Assembly: GCA_049671305.1 (NCBI GenBank)
Contig: JBATUR010000005.1
Span: forward strand, 62,001-126,000
Source: CADCTM01 sp049671305
GTDB taxonomy: Bacteria; Cyanobacteriota; Cyanobacteriia; Cyanobacteriales; Coleofasciculaceae
Direction of reading: 5' to 3'
DNA: 64,000 bases
The translations under genes were made by a program, and so were the position numbers. Below are positions 54,598-63,383 of this stretch, in pieces (position 1 is the stretch's first letter; each line of letters opens with the position of its first letter). Under the pieces are notes generated by a model. That model did no database searches, was not told where the DNA came from, and worked only from the letters and a program-made list of their open reading frames with translations.

Positions 54598-54846
54598 GTG
54601 GTTGAAAATGTAGTAAGTCAAGCCTTAACTTGGGGATTTATTTGCGAATGCGATCAGCTAGGAAATATGCAGATTTTTCCTTCGCAACCAACCGAAAAAT
54701 GGGAGTTGCGTCAGGCAGGAGATAGATGGTTGTTGTTAGTTAGTGGTGTTCCCCAAATTAGTCTTCATGTACCGGAAACACTCGCTTTTTTAGAACGTCG
54801 TAGATTAATAGTTGAAGACTCAGAAGACGTTAATAACTTTGATTAA
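54598..54846 (+). CDS. Small protein, probable Pho regulon member, function unknown
   Basis: An 82-residue acidic soluble protein starting at GTG 54598. It has WGFICECDQLGNMQIFPSQP and WELRQAGDRWLLLVSGVPQI, then LAFLERRRLI near the C-terminus. No signal, membrane segment or enzyme motif. Similar small proteins of unknown role exist in other cyanobacteria, as I recall. It stands between pstB and a secreted protein, and the Pho-box promoter 95-140 nt upstream suggests expression under phosphate starvation. Confidence 0.65.
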   Translation: MVENVVSQALTWGFICECDQLGNMQIFPSQPTEKWELRQAGDRWLLLVSGVPQISLHVPETLAFLERRRLIVEDSEDVNNFD

Positions 54847-55367
54847 TAATGCTATAAATTATAAAATTATGATGAAAAAAATATTTCAAGGTATGAGGTT
54901 TTAATAGTTTTAAAAATTAATATTTAAAGAAATTAAAAAATATCCAAACATTGTTTTGTCGAGCAATTAGGATAATTTTGATAAGGCAGGTTGAGGCATT
55001 TAATTCTAAGCTCATTTAGCAATTGTCATAATGGCGATCGCTTCTCAAACAACAAATTAAATCTTACTAGCATAGCAATTCAAGTATTTTCAAGCCAGCA
55101 AAACTGAAACAAGACATCGCCGCTGAGATGTTATGAAAAGTTAGCCTTTTTAACACATTATGCTCACTTTAAGTTGTACCTATAGATACAGAGTAATTAA
55201 TTATTATATAAGCCTTCCGAGAGACGAGTCAGCTCATGAATCAACCTATTGTTAACAGCGAACTTTAGTCCAAAAGTTTTACATTATTGAACTGAAGAAA
55301 TTTAGCTTCAGCTCAATAAAATCTGGAGAAGTTCAACAATTGTTTCGTTGACTCAAGGAGAGACTGA
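54847..55367. other. AT-rich intergenic region
   Basis: 521 nt without a gene I can support. It contains one HIP1 site (GCGATCGC near 55034), no long palindrome and no ORF with coding character. It should hold the promoter for the 55368 gene. Confidence 0.4.
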
Positions 55368-55754
55368 ATGAATAGGCAGCTTAAGAAAAATTCCAGCAAA
55401 AGGATTGCTAGTATTATTGGAATTGCTAGCATTAGCGCCCTTTTTAGCCTTCCCATTTTGGCAATCACTAATCCTAGTAGTAGTCAGTTATTAGCTCAAA
55501 CTCAGCCAGAAAGTGACTCTTCACCAACCCCACGAGTTGACACAGAGGATCGCTCAATGCCGTCTGATGTAACAACTCCGACAAATAATTCAGCACCAGA
55601 AGTTGCGCCCTCTGAGACAACTACACCTCAAACTGTGCCTTCTCTACCAGAAAAGACTACCACAGAAAATATGCCAGAACCTATTGCCGATACAAGTCTC
55701 AAACCTGGAAATTACTGGTGTATGAACAACCCAAATCCTCAATGTCGCGGCTAA
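55368..55754 (+). CDS. Secreted Pro/Thr/Ser-rich protein of unknown function
   Basis: A 128-residue protein. Basic start (MNRQLKKNSSKR), then a signal-type hydrophobic segment (IIGIASISALFSLPILAI), then a low-complexity acidic and Pro/Thr/Ser-rich mature chain. It ends in a short conserved-looking block with two cysteines (GNYWCMNNPNPQCRG), which may be the functional part. The ribosome site AAGGAGAG is strong. No function assigned. Confidence 0.65.
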   Translation: MNRQLKKNSSKRIASIIGIASISALFSLPILAITNPSSSQLLAQTQPESDSSPTPRVDTEDRSMPSDVTTPTNNSAPEVAPSETTTPQTVPSLPEKTTTENMPEPIADTSLKPGNYWCMNNPNPQCRG

Positions 55755-55817
55755 AACTTTAAGAAATTGTTGACATTTACCTCCAATACTTGTCAATAAT
55801 TCACCTAATGTTTTCAA

Positions 55818-55863
55818 TAAAAAAAAAGCAGGTTGGAGGATTTATCTAAAAACTCCAACCTGC
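55818..55863 (-). terminator. Terminator of the leftward Dnd-associated gene cluster
   Basis: On the minus strand GCAGGTTGGAG (55863-55853) pairs with CTCCAACCTGC (55838-55828), followed by about ten T residues (complement of the A run at 55818-55827). It lies 134 nt beyond the 55997 stop codon and closes the leftward cluster. Confidence 0.8.
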
Positions 55864-55996
55864 AACCTACTAAACTTTAACTAATAAGTTAAACAACTAG
55901 TTATGCAGATCGAAGCAATTTACAATAGCCGTTTCAGCACGGCACAATATCTATTACTCAAAGCTCCAATAATTTCACTTTGGCGTTTAATTTGAC

Positions 55997-56458
55997 TCAA
56001 AGAAAACGACTTAAATTAAATTCTTCTTCTGGTTCTGATTTCCCCCGCTCATTTGATAAAAATAACAAAAGTTGCTCAGAATAGTCAACGATTCCCCGCA
56101 ATTCGTCCCGTAGTATTTCTAGTCCACCATTAGCATATTCTTCAAAAATTTCGATCCGTTTTTCTTCAGCGCTGGGTTCAATTGTAGATAAAATTTTGCT
56201 ATCTTTGGTATGAGCTATTGCCAGTAACTTAAATACTAAATCATAATTTCTAGAAATAAAAACTTCAAAACTAATTGGCGAAGGCTCGCGAGAAATTTCA
56301 CCTAATGCAACTCGTTTTTTGCGCTTCATGCCCAAAGTTGCCGCAAACACCATAACATCAGCATAAGTTGGGAAGGGTCCGGTTGAACCTTCCAATACAG
56401 TTAAAGCTTTGACTAAATCTGCTTTATCTTTGGCTACCCTGATTCTGTTGAAACTCAT
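55997..56458 (-). CDS. Dnd system-associated protein 4 homologue
   Basis: A 153-residue soluble, helix-rich protein. The N-terminal half (RIRVAKDKADLVKALTVLEG, GPFPTYADVMVFAATLGMKR) matches my recollection of the phosphorothioation-associated family dnd_assoc_4 (TIGR04062), which is found beside Dnd modification or restriction genes. The C-terminal half (about 90-150) is acidic and without a motif. Molecular role unknown. It is the last gene of the leftward cluster, 110 nt after the Uma2 gene, and carries the cluster's terminator. Confidence 0.7.
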   Translation of the reverse strand: MSFNRIRVAKDKADLVKALTVLEGSTGPFPTYADVMVFAATLGMKRKKRVALGEISREPSPISFEVFISRNYDLVFKLLAIAHTKDSKILSTIEPSAEEKRIEIFEEYANGGLEILRDELRGIVDYSEQLLLFLSNERGKSEPEEEFNLSRFL

Positions 56459-56568
56459 ATTTTTAATACTTGCTTTTGCTAATTTTAACTAAAGCTACAA
56501 AAACTATCTATTAAAGCCGCTTCCAATCAATCAAAATACTTTTAGGGAAAGGTTGCCGTTTCCTTAAT

Positions 56569-57243
56569 TTACCCTTGACTAAATATTTTGAGCAGCCAAA
56601 GATTAATCTTTGTATCGTCATCAATTTTGCCACGTTTTAGCGCTTTTTCTACTAGTGAGATAGATAAACCCGGCAAAACACTTGACTCACGAATACGTCC
56701 ACTATGACCATTTTGAATCGTCAAGGCAATAATTTCACCAACACTCAAATCATCTACCCAATATTCTTGTATACCTGAATCTTCATACAACAAACGCTTG
56801 CGTCCCAATTCATCACTGACAGTAGAATCACCTATTTCCACAACCAAAGTTGGTGGGTCATACTGTTGAAGATCGACAGGCAAATCAGTTAGTGGTGGTA
56901 CTTTTAAACCAGTACCAATATAGAAGGCTAAATCTGGTTGAAATTCAGCAAGACCAGCTTTGCTAAAACTAGTATTAGCAAACTCAACAATGCGGATGTT
57001 CTTAATGGTCGCAAAAAGACTAACCGACTTAGAAATAAGCGAATTTTGACGACCATAGCGTGGACCAAGGGGCGACATTTCAATCCTTAAGAGTCCTTGA
57101 TGGTAATAAAACCTGCCGTCGGCATAAGCAGGATTTTTAGCCAGTGCAATATATTCTTCCCAGCTAACTTTGCCCCACCAGGTATCCGTCGCCAAATTTT
57201 TTGTCAAAATTTTACTGGTGTGCTCTTGTGCCGAACTAACCAT
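56569..57243 (-). CDS. Uma2 family (DUF820) putative endonuclease
   Basis: A 224-residue Uma2 protein. Motifs: WEEYIALAKNPAYADGRFYYHQG at the N-terminus, FQPDLAFYIG (PD), PTLVVEIGDSTVSDELGRKRLLYEDSGIQEYWVDD (E-x-K region and Tyr). It differs from the first Uma2 protein (8081) and has a C-terminal extension. It lies between the DndD-like gene (148 nt gap) and the Dnd-associated gene (110 nt gap) on the same strand. Because Uma2 genes are scattered in cyanobacteria, membership in the defence cluster may be accidental. Confidence 0.85.
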   Translation of the reverse strand: MVSSAQEHTSKILTKNLATDTWWGKVSWEEYIALAKNPAYADGRFYYHQGLLRIEMSPLGPRYGRQNSLISKSVSLFATIKNIRIVEFANTSFSKAGLAEFQPDLAFYIGTGLKVPPLTDLPVDLQQYDPPTLVVEIGDSTVSDELGRKRLLYEDSGIQEYWVDDLSVGEIIALTIQNGHSGRIRESSVLPGLSISLVEKALKRGKIDDDTKINLWLLKIFSQG

Positions 57244-57391
57244 AATGAATCACTCACATTTGGCTTTGTTCAAACTTACAGGAGTTTTTTGGGTTATCCG
57301 CATAATTAATCACAATTTTTTGACGTTTTCATGATGTAAGATGCTGAGCACGGGTTGAGTTAGTAAAGTAGCAGTATGAGAATTAAATCAA

Positions 57392-59458
57392 CTAAAAACC
57401 GTAATCTACTTCAACAATTTCAGTATATTCAAAGTCATTAGGGCTTTGTTTTACTAAAGGATAACGCTCTCCTCCTAATTCAATCCAATCTTCTTCACAA
57501 TCAGGTTTAGGAGAATTGTAAGTAAGAACATATTCTCTACCTTTATAAGTTGACATTTCTTGCTCAACTTCACCTCGCCACTGAGTTTTAGTTACTAAAA
57601 CTACCAATTGATTTGCTAATTGAGGTAGTGTTTTAGCAATTTGCCTGCGATAAATTTGATCCAAACTTCCAAAAGGAGAATCCATGACAATTGGGAAAGT
57701 ACTACTATCAGGTCCCATCAAAGTATTTTCTTGAATCCACTCTCTTACTCGGTCAATAATCCCAGCAATAAATGATAAGCTGAGAATCTGATTTTCTCCG
57801 GTGGAAGCTGCCACAGTTGTCTCTTGTCCTACTGTGTTTTCTATTAAGGTTAATTCATATTTGTCACTTAATTTTGGAATATAGGGAGTGAAGGAAATTG
57901 AGGCAAAAATTTCTTGAACTCGCTGCTCTAAAGAAGCTCTAAATTGATTATCTAAACGGGTTTTTACCTCTGTTAACCGCTCAATTGAATCTTGGGTTGC
58001 GGCAATTCTCTGTTGTGCCAAAGCTTGCTTGCTCTCATTCATTTTATGCTTGGCAACTTGCTTGATTTTTGTCTCTATTTCAGCTTTTAAAACCGTAATT
58101 TTTTGAGAATTAGATCCTTGCTCCAAGGTTAAATCACGAATTTTATTTTCCGTTTCGTCTAAACGTTTTTGTAACTGACTGACATCTTCATTCGGAAAAC
58201 TTCTCAGCTTCTTCTTAATATCATCTAACTGGGTTTCAATTGCCGAAAGCTCACTTCTAGCTTGGGCAATATTATTCTGTTGTCGATCAACTTCTTCCCA
58301 AAAGTCAGGTAATTGCTTTTCAATTTCATCAACTTGGGTAGACATTCTAATTGCTGTTTCTTCAACATCAAAAATTCCAGCTTTATCCATCCAAGCTGAT
58401 ACTTGATGATGAGCATGAGTTCCTTCAACTAAATCTGCTCCACAAATACAACGTTTTTCATCTAATAAATCACTAACAAATTGTCGTTTAATTCCAATAG
58501 GTAGTTCTCCTTTTTCCCGTAAATCATCAACAATTGAGCGAAATTCCTTAGTTGCACCCAAAATAAAAACCATATAACCACGAGTAGAAATAGCTTTTTT
58601 TAAGGTATCTTTTGCCTGTTTCAGTTGTCCGATAAGTAACTTTGCTCTTACTTCTAATTCATCTCGTAGTTTCTGTAAGTCCTCGGCACCACTCAATTCG
58701 AGCAAATGATTGCTGAAGGCTTTTTTGAATTCATCTTGATGACCTAATTCTTGAGTAATTTCTATTTGGCGTCCGGTAATAGTCTCGCTCTCTATTTCTA
58801 GTTTCTTCTGTTCTCTTAGTAATTTTTTAGTTTCTGAATCCCCAATATTAGCTAATTCTAACTCTAAAGTTTTTTTTGCCTCTTTTAAATGTTTAATCGA
58901 GCGAGTTAGAACTTCTACTCCTAATAAAGTTTTAGTGGCTTCGGCAATTTCTAACCTTTGTTCAGAACGGACAATTTGTTCAATTCTTTCACCATCAAAA
59001 AAGAAGTATTGATGTAGTGATACAGGTAAAATTCGACCAATAATATCATCGGGTGGTTGTTCAGGCGGCACCCAACGTCCGTCATCTCCAGCTATTTGCA
59101 GATATAACTCACTTTTACGCAGCTCAACCCCTGTTAAGTTCTTATAAGCACGACACAAACGTTTAGCTTGATAACGCTTATTTTGATGTTCAAATCCTAC
59201 CTCTACCCAGCATTCTACTACACCTTGATGAGGAGTTTCGTTAGCTGCTCTCTTATTTACCAATTGCTCTTCTGAAGCAAAAGCTGCGCTAAATCTTTCA
59301 TATAATACCCAGGTAAAAGCATTAAGCAAAGTTGTCTTACCTGCTCCATTATTACCGTGAATAATTGTTGTATTTTGCTCTCCAGAAGCCAGAAATATCT
59401 CAGGAGTTTTGCCATAAAACTGACGAAAATTGCAAAGCCGGATCGAGATCAGTTTCAT
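57392..59458 (-). CDS. DndD-like SMC/Rad50-type ATPase with Cys-x-Cys hook
   Basis: A 688-residue ATPase. N-terminal MKLISIRLCNFRQFYGK and Walker A HGNNGAGKTTLLNAF (about 35-49), then FFFDGERIEQIV, long coiled coils, a hinge with CIC in KRCICGADL (about 343) and HAHHQ just after. ABC signature TGENQILSLSFIAG and Walker B FPIVMDSPFGSLD (about 600) complete the head. It is related to DndD and Rad50 but differs from the true DndD at the left edge, which lacks a cysteine hook. Its start overlaps the 82-residue gene by ATGA. It probably acts with that protein and the helicase in phosphorothioation-linked or other DNA defence. Confidence 0.85.
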   Translation of the reverse strand: MKLISIRLCNFRQFYGKTPEIFLASGEQNTTIIHGNNGAGKTTLLNAFTWVLYERFSAAFASEEQLVNKRAANETPHQGVVECWVEVGFEHQNKRYQAKRLCRAYKNLTGVELRKSELYLQIAGDDGRWVPPEQPPDDIIGRILPVSLHQYFFFDGERIEQIVRSEQRLEIAEATKTLLGVEVLTRSIKHLKEAKKTLELELANIGDSETKKLLREQKKLEIESETITGRQIEITQELGHQDEFKKAFSNHLLELSGAEDLQKLRDELEVRAKLLIGQLKQAKDTLKKAISTRGYMVFILGATKEFRSIVDDLREKGELPIGIKRQFVSDLLDEKRCICGADLVEGTHAHHQVSAWMDKAGIFDVEETAIRMSTQVDEIEKQLPDFWEEVDRQQNNIAQARSELSAIETQLDDIKKKLRSFPNEDVSQLQKRLDETENKIRDLTLEQGSNSQKITVLKAEIETKIKQVAKHKMNESKQALAQQRIAATQDSIERLTEVKTRLDNQFRASLEQRVQEIFASISFTPYIPKLSDKYELTLIENTVGQETTVAASTGENQILSLSFIAGIIDRVREWIQENTLMGPDSSTFPIVMDSPFGSLDQIYRRQIAKTLPQLANQLVVLVTKTQWRGEVEQEMSTYKGREYVLTYNSPKPDCEEDWIELGGERYPLVKQSPNDFEYTEIVEVDYGF

Positions 59459-59703
59459 TGCACTGCTTCCTTAATAATCTTCAAAATATCATCGTTAATA
59501 TTGCGTGGATTTTTCATGTAAAGCTTATCTTTTTCAGTTTGCAAGACTCGCTCAATAATTTGTCGAACCTCCACCGAGGCACTAATAATCGGTTCTTGAA
59601 CATCATTTAGACTAACTGCTGTGCTATATAAAGAAATCTTTTCCGATGCAAAATCGGGAATAATTTTAGAAGTATTGCTAGAATAACTGAAGTCATCGTC
59701 CAT
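59455..59703 (-). CDS. Small acidic protein between helicase and SMC-like ATPase
   Basis: An 82-residue soluble protein (MDDDFSYSSNTSKII...) with an unstructured acidic start and a helical C-terminal half (VRQIIERVLQTEKDKLYM, ININDD-like NINDDILKIIKEAV). No known domain recognised. It starts 20 nt after the helicase stop and its own stop overlaps the ATPase start (ATGA, 59455-59458), so translation is coupled to the ATPase. Small partners of SMC-like proteins are common in defence systems, which suggests a subunit role. Confidence 0.7.
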   Translation of the reverse strand: MDDDFSYSSNTSKIIPDFASEKISLYSTAVSLNDVQEPIISASVEVRQIIERVLQTEKDKLYMKNPRNINDDILKIIKEAVQ

Positions 59704-59723
59704 GCTAATTTATTTACTTTCCT

Positions 59724-61199
59724 TTAAAGATCTAAAAGCCCATATTTGCGCTGAAGCTGTAGCAGTTTCATCCTAGCTTCTCCAGCATTATCTGCTAAAT
59801 CAGCAAATTCTAATAGTCGCCTCAACTCTTTTTTGAGCAAATTTCTTTCAACTTCTATTGTGTCTCGCTCTAAGTCTGGTGGCAACACAATCATGTCAAA
59901 TAAAGTAGCACGTTCTTTACCTGGATGAGGACGTAAAATTCTGCCCCGACGCTGGATAAATTGACGCGGATTACCACTACTTGCTAAAATAATAGCAGTT
60001 TGAACCGCTGGAATATCAACCCCTTCATCTAAACAGCGAATTGCCACCAAACCTTGCAATTTTCCAGTTTCAAATTGTCTGCGTAAATCTTCTCGTTCTG
60101 TTAAAGATGTCTCAGCAGTATAAGTATTAATTCGGTAACCTAATTCCGTTCCTAATAACTTTGTTACCGCTGCTAATTGGCGTCCCCCTTCAACGCTAAC
60201 TGCCTCTTCTACGGAACCATCACCACAATAAAATAAAGTATGAGTACTATCCAAACGCTTTATCATCAACTGACGTAACGCGGCTAATTTATTCGTTGCT
60301 GTGCCAATTAAACGAGCACGTTGCATTAATAATGAAGTTAAAGTTTCCTGATTTGCAAGATTCTCCTCAGCCATCATTGCCCAACCAATTCGTTTAGTTA
60401 ATCTTGCATAAGTACGAGTTTCGTTTTCGGTTAACTTTACTAAAATCGGATAATATAAATAATGGACTAACGCCCCTTGTTTAATAGCATCTGCCAAGGT
60501 TAGTTCTGGCTCTAAAACGGAACCAAAATAATCGAAGACAAATTCTGTTCCTTGTTCATCAAAATAACGTTCAGGTGTCGCTGATAAAGCCAAACGTAAG
60601 CCAATATTTCTCGGTAAACTTTGCTCTAAACGAGGTGAACCCAAGTTATGAGCTTCATCACCCACAATCAAAGTTTTATCAGGAAAATACTTAATTTGAG
60701 ATTGTAATCCATCACCAATTAAACTGGCATTTGTAGTAATAATCGTCAAAAAAGCTTGCTTGCCAGAATGAATATTATAAAGTTGGGTGGAAAGCTGACT
60801 TTGCCAGTTACGGACACTTTCAAATGCTAAAATAGGTTCAAGACTAAACTTACGACATTCCCTATCCCACTGGCTCACCAGATGTCGATAAGGACAAACA
60901 ACCAGTAAGACTTGTAAGCCAATTTTCTGATAAAGTTCAGTCGCGATCGCTAAAGCCGTAATCGTCTTACCACTACCCGTCGCCATCTTCAGCGTACCCC
61001 GCCCCTGATTAGCAAACCAATTGCTTACCGCTTGTTGCTGATACTGCCGAAGCCGTATATAGTTCGGTATTTTAGGGCATCCTGGCGCAGACTCTAAGTT
61101 ATAACTAGCTTTGGCTTCGGCAACAACCAAAAGCTTATTTACATCGTTGCAACTCGCCTTAACTGACAATTTTCCCTGTTGAAACTGATAAAACGTCAC
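59724..61199 (-). CDS. Superfamily 2 helicase, putative Dnd-linked restriction enzyme
   Basis: A 491-residue DEAD/DEAH-box protein of the type III restriction/XPB group. Motif I is KMATGSGKTITALAIA (about 71-86), motif II DEAH in LIVGDEAHNLG, motif III ALSATPER, and motif VI QFIQRRGRILRPHPGKERATLFD. The Q-like block RLRQYQQQAVSNWF precedes motif I. I associate it with the family named DNA phosphorothioation system restriction enzyme (TIGR04095), but no nuclease motif is evident, so cleavage would need a cryptic domain or partner. GTG 61199 is the only possible start because an in-frame stop lies two codons upstream. First gene of the leftward cluster. Confidence 0.8.
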   Translation of the reverse strand: MTFYQFQQGKLSVKASCNDVNKLLVVAEAKASYNLESAPGCPKIPNYIRLRQYQQQAVSNWFANQGRGTLKMATGSGKTITALAIATELYQKIGLQVLLVVCPYRHLVSQWDRECRKFSLEPILAFESVRNWQSQLSTQLYNIHSGKQAFLTIITTNASLIGDGLQSQIKYFPDKTLIVGDEAHNLGSPRLEQSLPRNIGLRLALSATPERYFDEQGTEFVFDYFGSVLEPELTLADAIKQGALVHYLYYPILVKLTENETRTYARLTKRIGWAMMAEENLANQETLTSLLMQRARLIGTATNKLAALRQLMIKRLDSTHTLFYCGDGSVEEAVSVEGGRQLAAVTKLLGTELGYRINTYTAETSLTEREDLRRQFETGKLQGLVAIRCLDEGVDIPAVQTAIILASSGNPRQFIQRRGRILRPHPGKERATLFDMIVLPPDLERDTIEVERNLLKKELRRLLEFADLADNAGEARMKLLQLQRKYGLLDL

Positions 61200-61296
61200 T
61201 ATCTAAACGCCTCTAGGTAAAGCCATTCGATAATTCTATGAGCAATATCCTAGAGGCGCTATATCAGTAAATTGCACCATTAAATATGACCCGTTT

Positions 61297-62235
61297 TTAC
61301 TTACTTGTCTCTGCAATTATCTGTTGTCCTTGAGGTGAAATAGCATACCCCAAAAACGCTTGGACTTGAGGACTCGCTGGACTCTGGTAAGCATAGTATA
61401 ACTCTCGTTGATAAGGATAATTAGCAGCTTCTGGCGTCAAACCATCCACTGCTACTACCCTTACCGTTTGTTGATTTGCCACCTGAGCAAAAGTCGCATA
61501 ACCGATACCATTAGTACCCAACTTTTGCAACAGAGGAGTAGTGACATCCTGCTGGAGCGTGGTAATGTTAGGTGTTGTTCCAAAAGCAGCATTTTTGAGT
61601 GCCAGCTCTTGAAACGCCTGATGAGTGCCACTGAAGGCTGGTCGATTAATTACCTGAATAGTTCCCGCTTCTCCTCCCACTTGCGACCAATTAGTAATCT
61701 TGCCTTGGAAAATATCCGCAACTTGAGCGCTGGTTAATCCTTTACGGAAGGTATTATCTTTGCCAACCACGATCGCGATCGCATCTTTCGTTACAGGTAC
61801 AACAACCAAACCTTTAGACTGTTCTGAGGAACTCAACGGACGAGATATCGCCGCAAGATCAACAGTTTTCCCAAGCAGTGACTGCACACCCTGATCTGTT
61901 CCCCCAGCTTGCGTATTCACAACTGTCCTGGGAAATTGCCTCTCAAAGCTATTTTTTAGCGCTTGATTAATTTGCACCATACTTGTCGAACCAGCAATTT
62001 TGACCGTAGTACCAGCAGGGACATTGCTTGGCAAGGCAAAAGTTTTGATCGGCGTCGTAGTTTGATTTGGTTTTGAGCCTTGAGGCGTTTGTGCTGGGCT
62101 TGAATTACCATCACCCTGAGTTGTACCACCGATATTCAAGCCACTACGAGTAAACCACCAAAAACCCCCACCCAATAAAGCGGCAGTAATAATCAGCGCC
62201 AAAATTAAAACAGCCGATTCATTTTTTTGAGACAT
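61297..62235 (-). CDS. Membrane-anchored PstS-like substrate-binding protein
   Basis: A 312-residue protein with an uncleaved-looking N-terminal anchor (AVLILALIITAALLGGGFWWF) and no lipobox. A Pro/Thr/Ser linker precedes a periplasmic-binding domain of the phosphate type: VKIAGSTSMVQINQAL, GGTDQGVQSLL, VDLAAISRPLSSSE, FSGTHQAF (GT-x-F element) and NGIGYATFAQV. No permease is adjacent. It is 38 nt downstream of a second such gene. These may sense phosphate or another anion, or present ligand to a transporter or kinase, rather than be the main PstS. Confidence 0.85.
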   Translation of the reverse strand: MSQKNESAVLILALIITAALLGGGFWWFTRSGLNIGGTTQGDGNSSPAQTPQGSKPNQTTTPIKTFALPSNVPAGTTVKIAGSTSMVQINQALKNSFERQFPRTVVNTQAGGTDQGVQSLLGKTVDLAAISRPLSSSEQSKGLVVVPVTKDAIAIVVGKDNTFRKGLTSAQVADIFQGKITNWSQVGGEAGTIQVINRPAFSGTHQAFQELALKNAAFGTTPNITTLQQDVTTPLLQKLGTNGIGYATFAQVANQQTVRVVAVDGLTPEAANYPYQRELYYAYQSPASPQVQAFLGYAISPQGQQIIAETSK

Positions 62236-62273
62236 AGAAATTAAGTAGAGCCTAAATATTTTGCATCAACCTA

Positions 62274-63383
62274 TTAGCGCACGCCAATAAATCCTGTTTT
62301 AGTAATTAGTTCCTGCCCTTCAGTTGTCAGCAACAATTGACTATAAGCTTCGCCGGCACGTTGCTCTTCCTTGCCATTTTGTTTGACAACGACTGTTAAA
62401 GGACGACTTAAGGGATATTTACCTGATGTAAATGCCTCTGGATTAATCTGGTTACGCTGTGGTTTTGTACAGTCCATCGGTATCATAGGTTCCTTATAAG
62501 GCGTAACCAAGGCATTAGCTTGTAAACCAAGTGGCAATGCCTTAACATCGCAGCGCTTTACTATATCAGTTACCGAGCCGTAGTAAATGCCGCCTGTATT
62601 AGATTCCACTTGTCGCAGTGCCTCCCGCGTCGAAGAAATAAACTGGATATTAGCTCCAAAATTTTCTCCACGTAAGACGCTTTCCATAAAAAAGTTAATT
62701 GTGCTGCCATCTCCTTTACGCCCAGAGTAGACGGTGATTAAAAGATCAGGTCCCCCAACTTCTTTCCAATTCATGACCTTGCCCAGATAAATATCTTTAA
62801 GCTGAGTAATAGTCAAACCAGGAATGTTCAGCGTAGGATGAACAGCTACGGCAATTCCATCGAAGGCTACGGGTATCTCTTTAAAAGTAAAACCGCGTTG
62901 AGTTGCTTGATCATATTCTTCTTTGGTAACCCGACGCGAAGATTGAGCAAAAGCCAGTTCGTCGTTTAACAACATATTGATCAAAGTTCGAGAATTCGGT
63001 CTACCATCACTGGGCTGAGTATAACGTAGTTGAAACGGCGTCCAAGCTGCTTGTAGCATCGGTTGTACGTCGGTACGAATTGGTTCCCAAGCTGGAGTAC
63101 CGCTATAACTAAACTTTCCTGATGGTACATTTGGGACTTTGGCAAAAGTTGCGACAGGAGGTGGCAGCGTAACTGGCGCGGCGCTTGTACTAGGTTGAGC
63201 TTGGTTGGGAGCAACATTTAAACCAGCTTTAGGTGTACTGGGGCGGTTAGGCTCCATTTCTGATACACGATTGAAATCAACATTACGGAAAAATAACCAT
63301 CCAGCACCTAAGATCCAAGTAATAACGAATAAAGCTGATATACTAACAACTATCGTTTCGCTTGTTTCGTGTTTTAGAGACAT
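62274..63383 (-). CDS. Second membrane-anchored PstS-like substrate-binding protein
   Basis: A 369-residue protein. N-terminal membrane anchor (VVSISALFVITWILGAGWLFF), a Pro/Ala/Ser-rich linker, and a type-2 periplasmic-binding domain diverged from PstS: LAFAQSSRRVTKEEYD, IPVAFDGIAVAVHP, LKDIYLGKVMNWKEVGG, YSGRKGDGSTINFF. The signature ligand loop TGSGT of PstS is replaced by RKGDGST. It shares an operon with the next gene, and its ATG overlaps the stop of an upstream frame (TAATG, 63381-63385). Ligand unknown. Confidence 0.82.
   Translation of the reverse strand: MSLKHETSETIVVSISALFVITWILGAGWLFFRNVDFNRVSEMEPNRPSTPKAGLNVAPNQAQPSTSAAPVTLPPPVATFAKVPNVPSGKFSYSGTPAWEPIRTDVQPMLQAAWTPFQLRYTQPSDGRPNSRTLINMLLNDELAFAQSSRRVTKEEYDQATQRGFTFKEIPVAFDGIAVAVHPTLNIPGLTITQLKDIYLGKVMNWKEVGGPDLLITVYSGRKGDGSTINFFMESVLRGENFGANIQFISSTREALRQVESNTGGIYYGSVTDIVKRCDVKALPLGLQANALVTPYKEPMIPMDCTKPQRNQINPEAFTSGKYPLSRPLTVVVKQNGKEEQRAGEAYSQLLLTTEGQELITKTGFIGVR

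Noticed and set aside
57392..59458. Annotation of the second SMC-like gene as the true dndD
   Set aside because: The left-edge gene has the DndD-type GGMNG-GKTT Walker region and dndE linkage; this one has a cysteine hook and a different head sequence.
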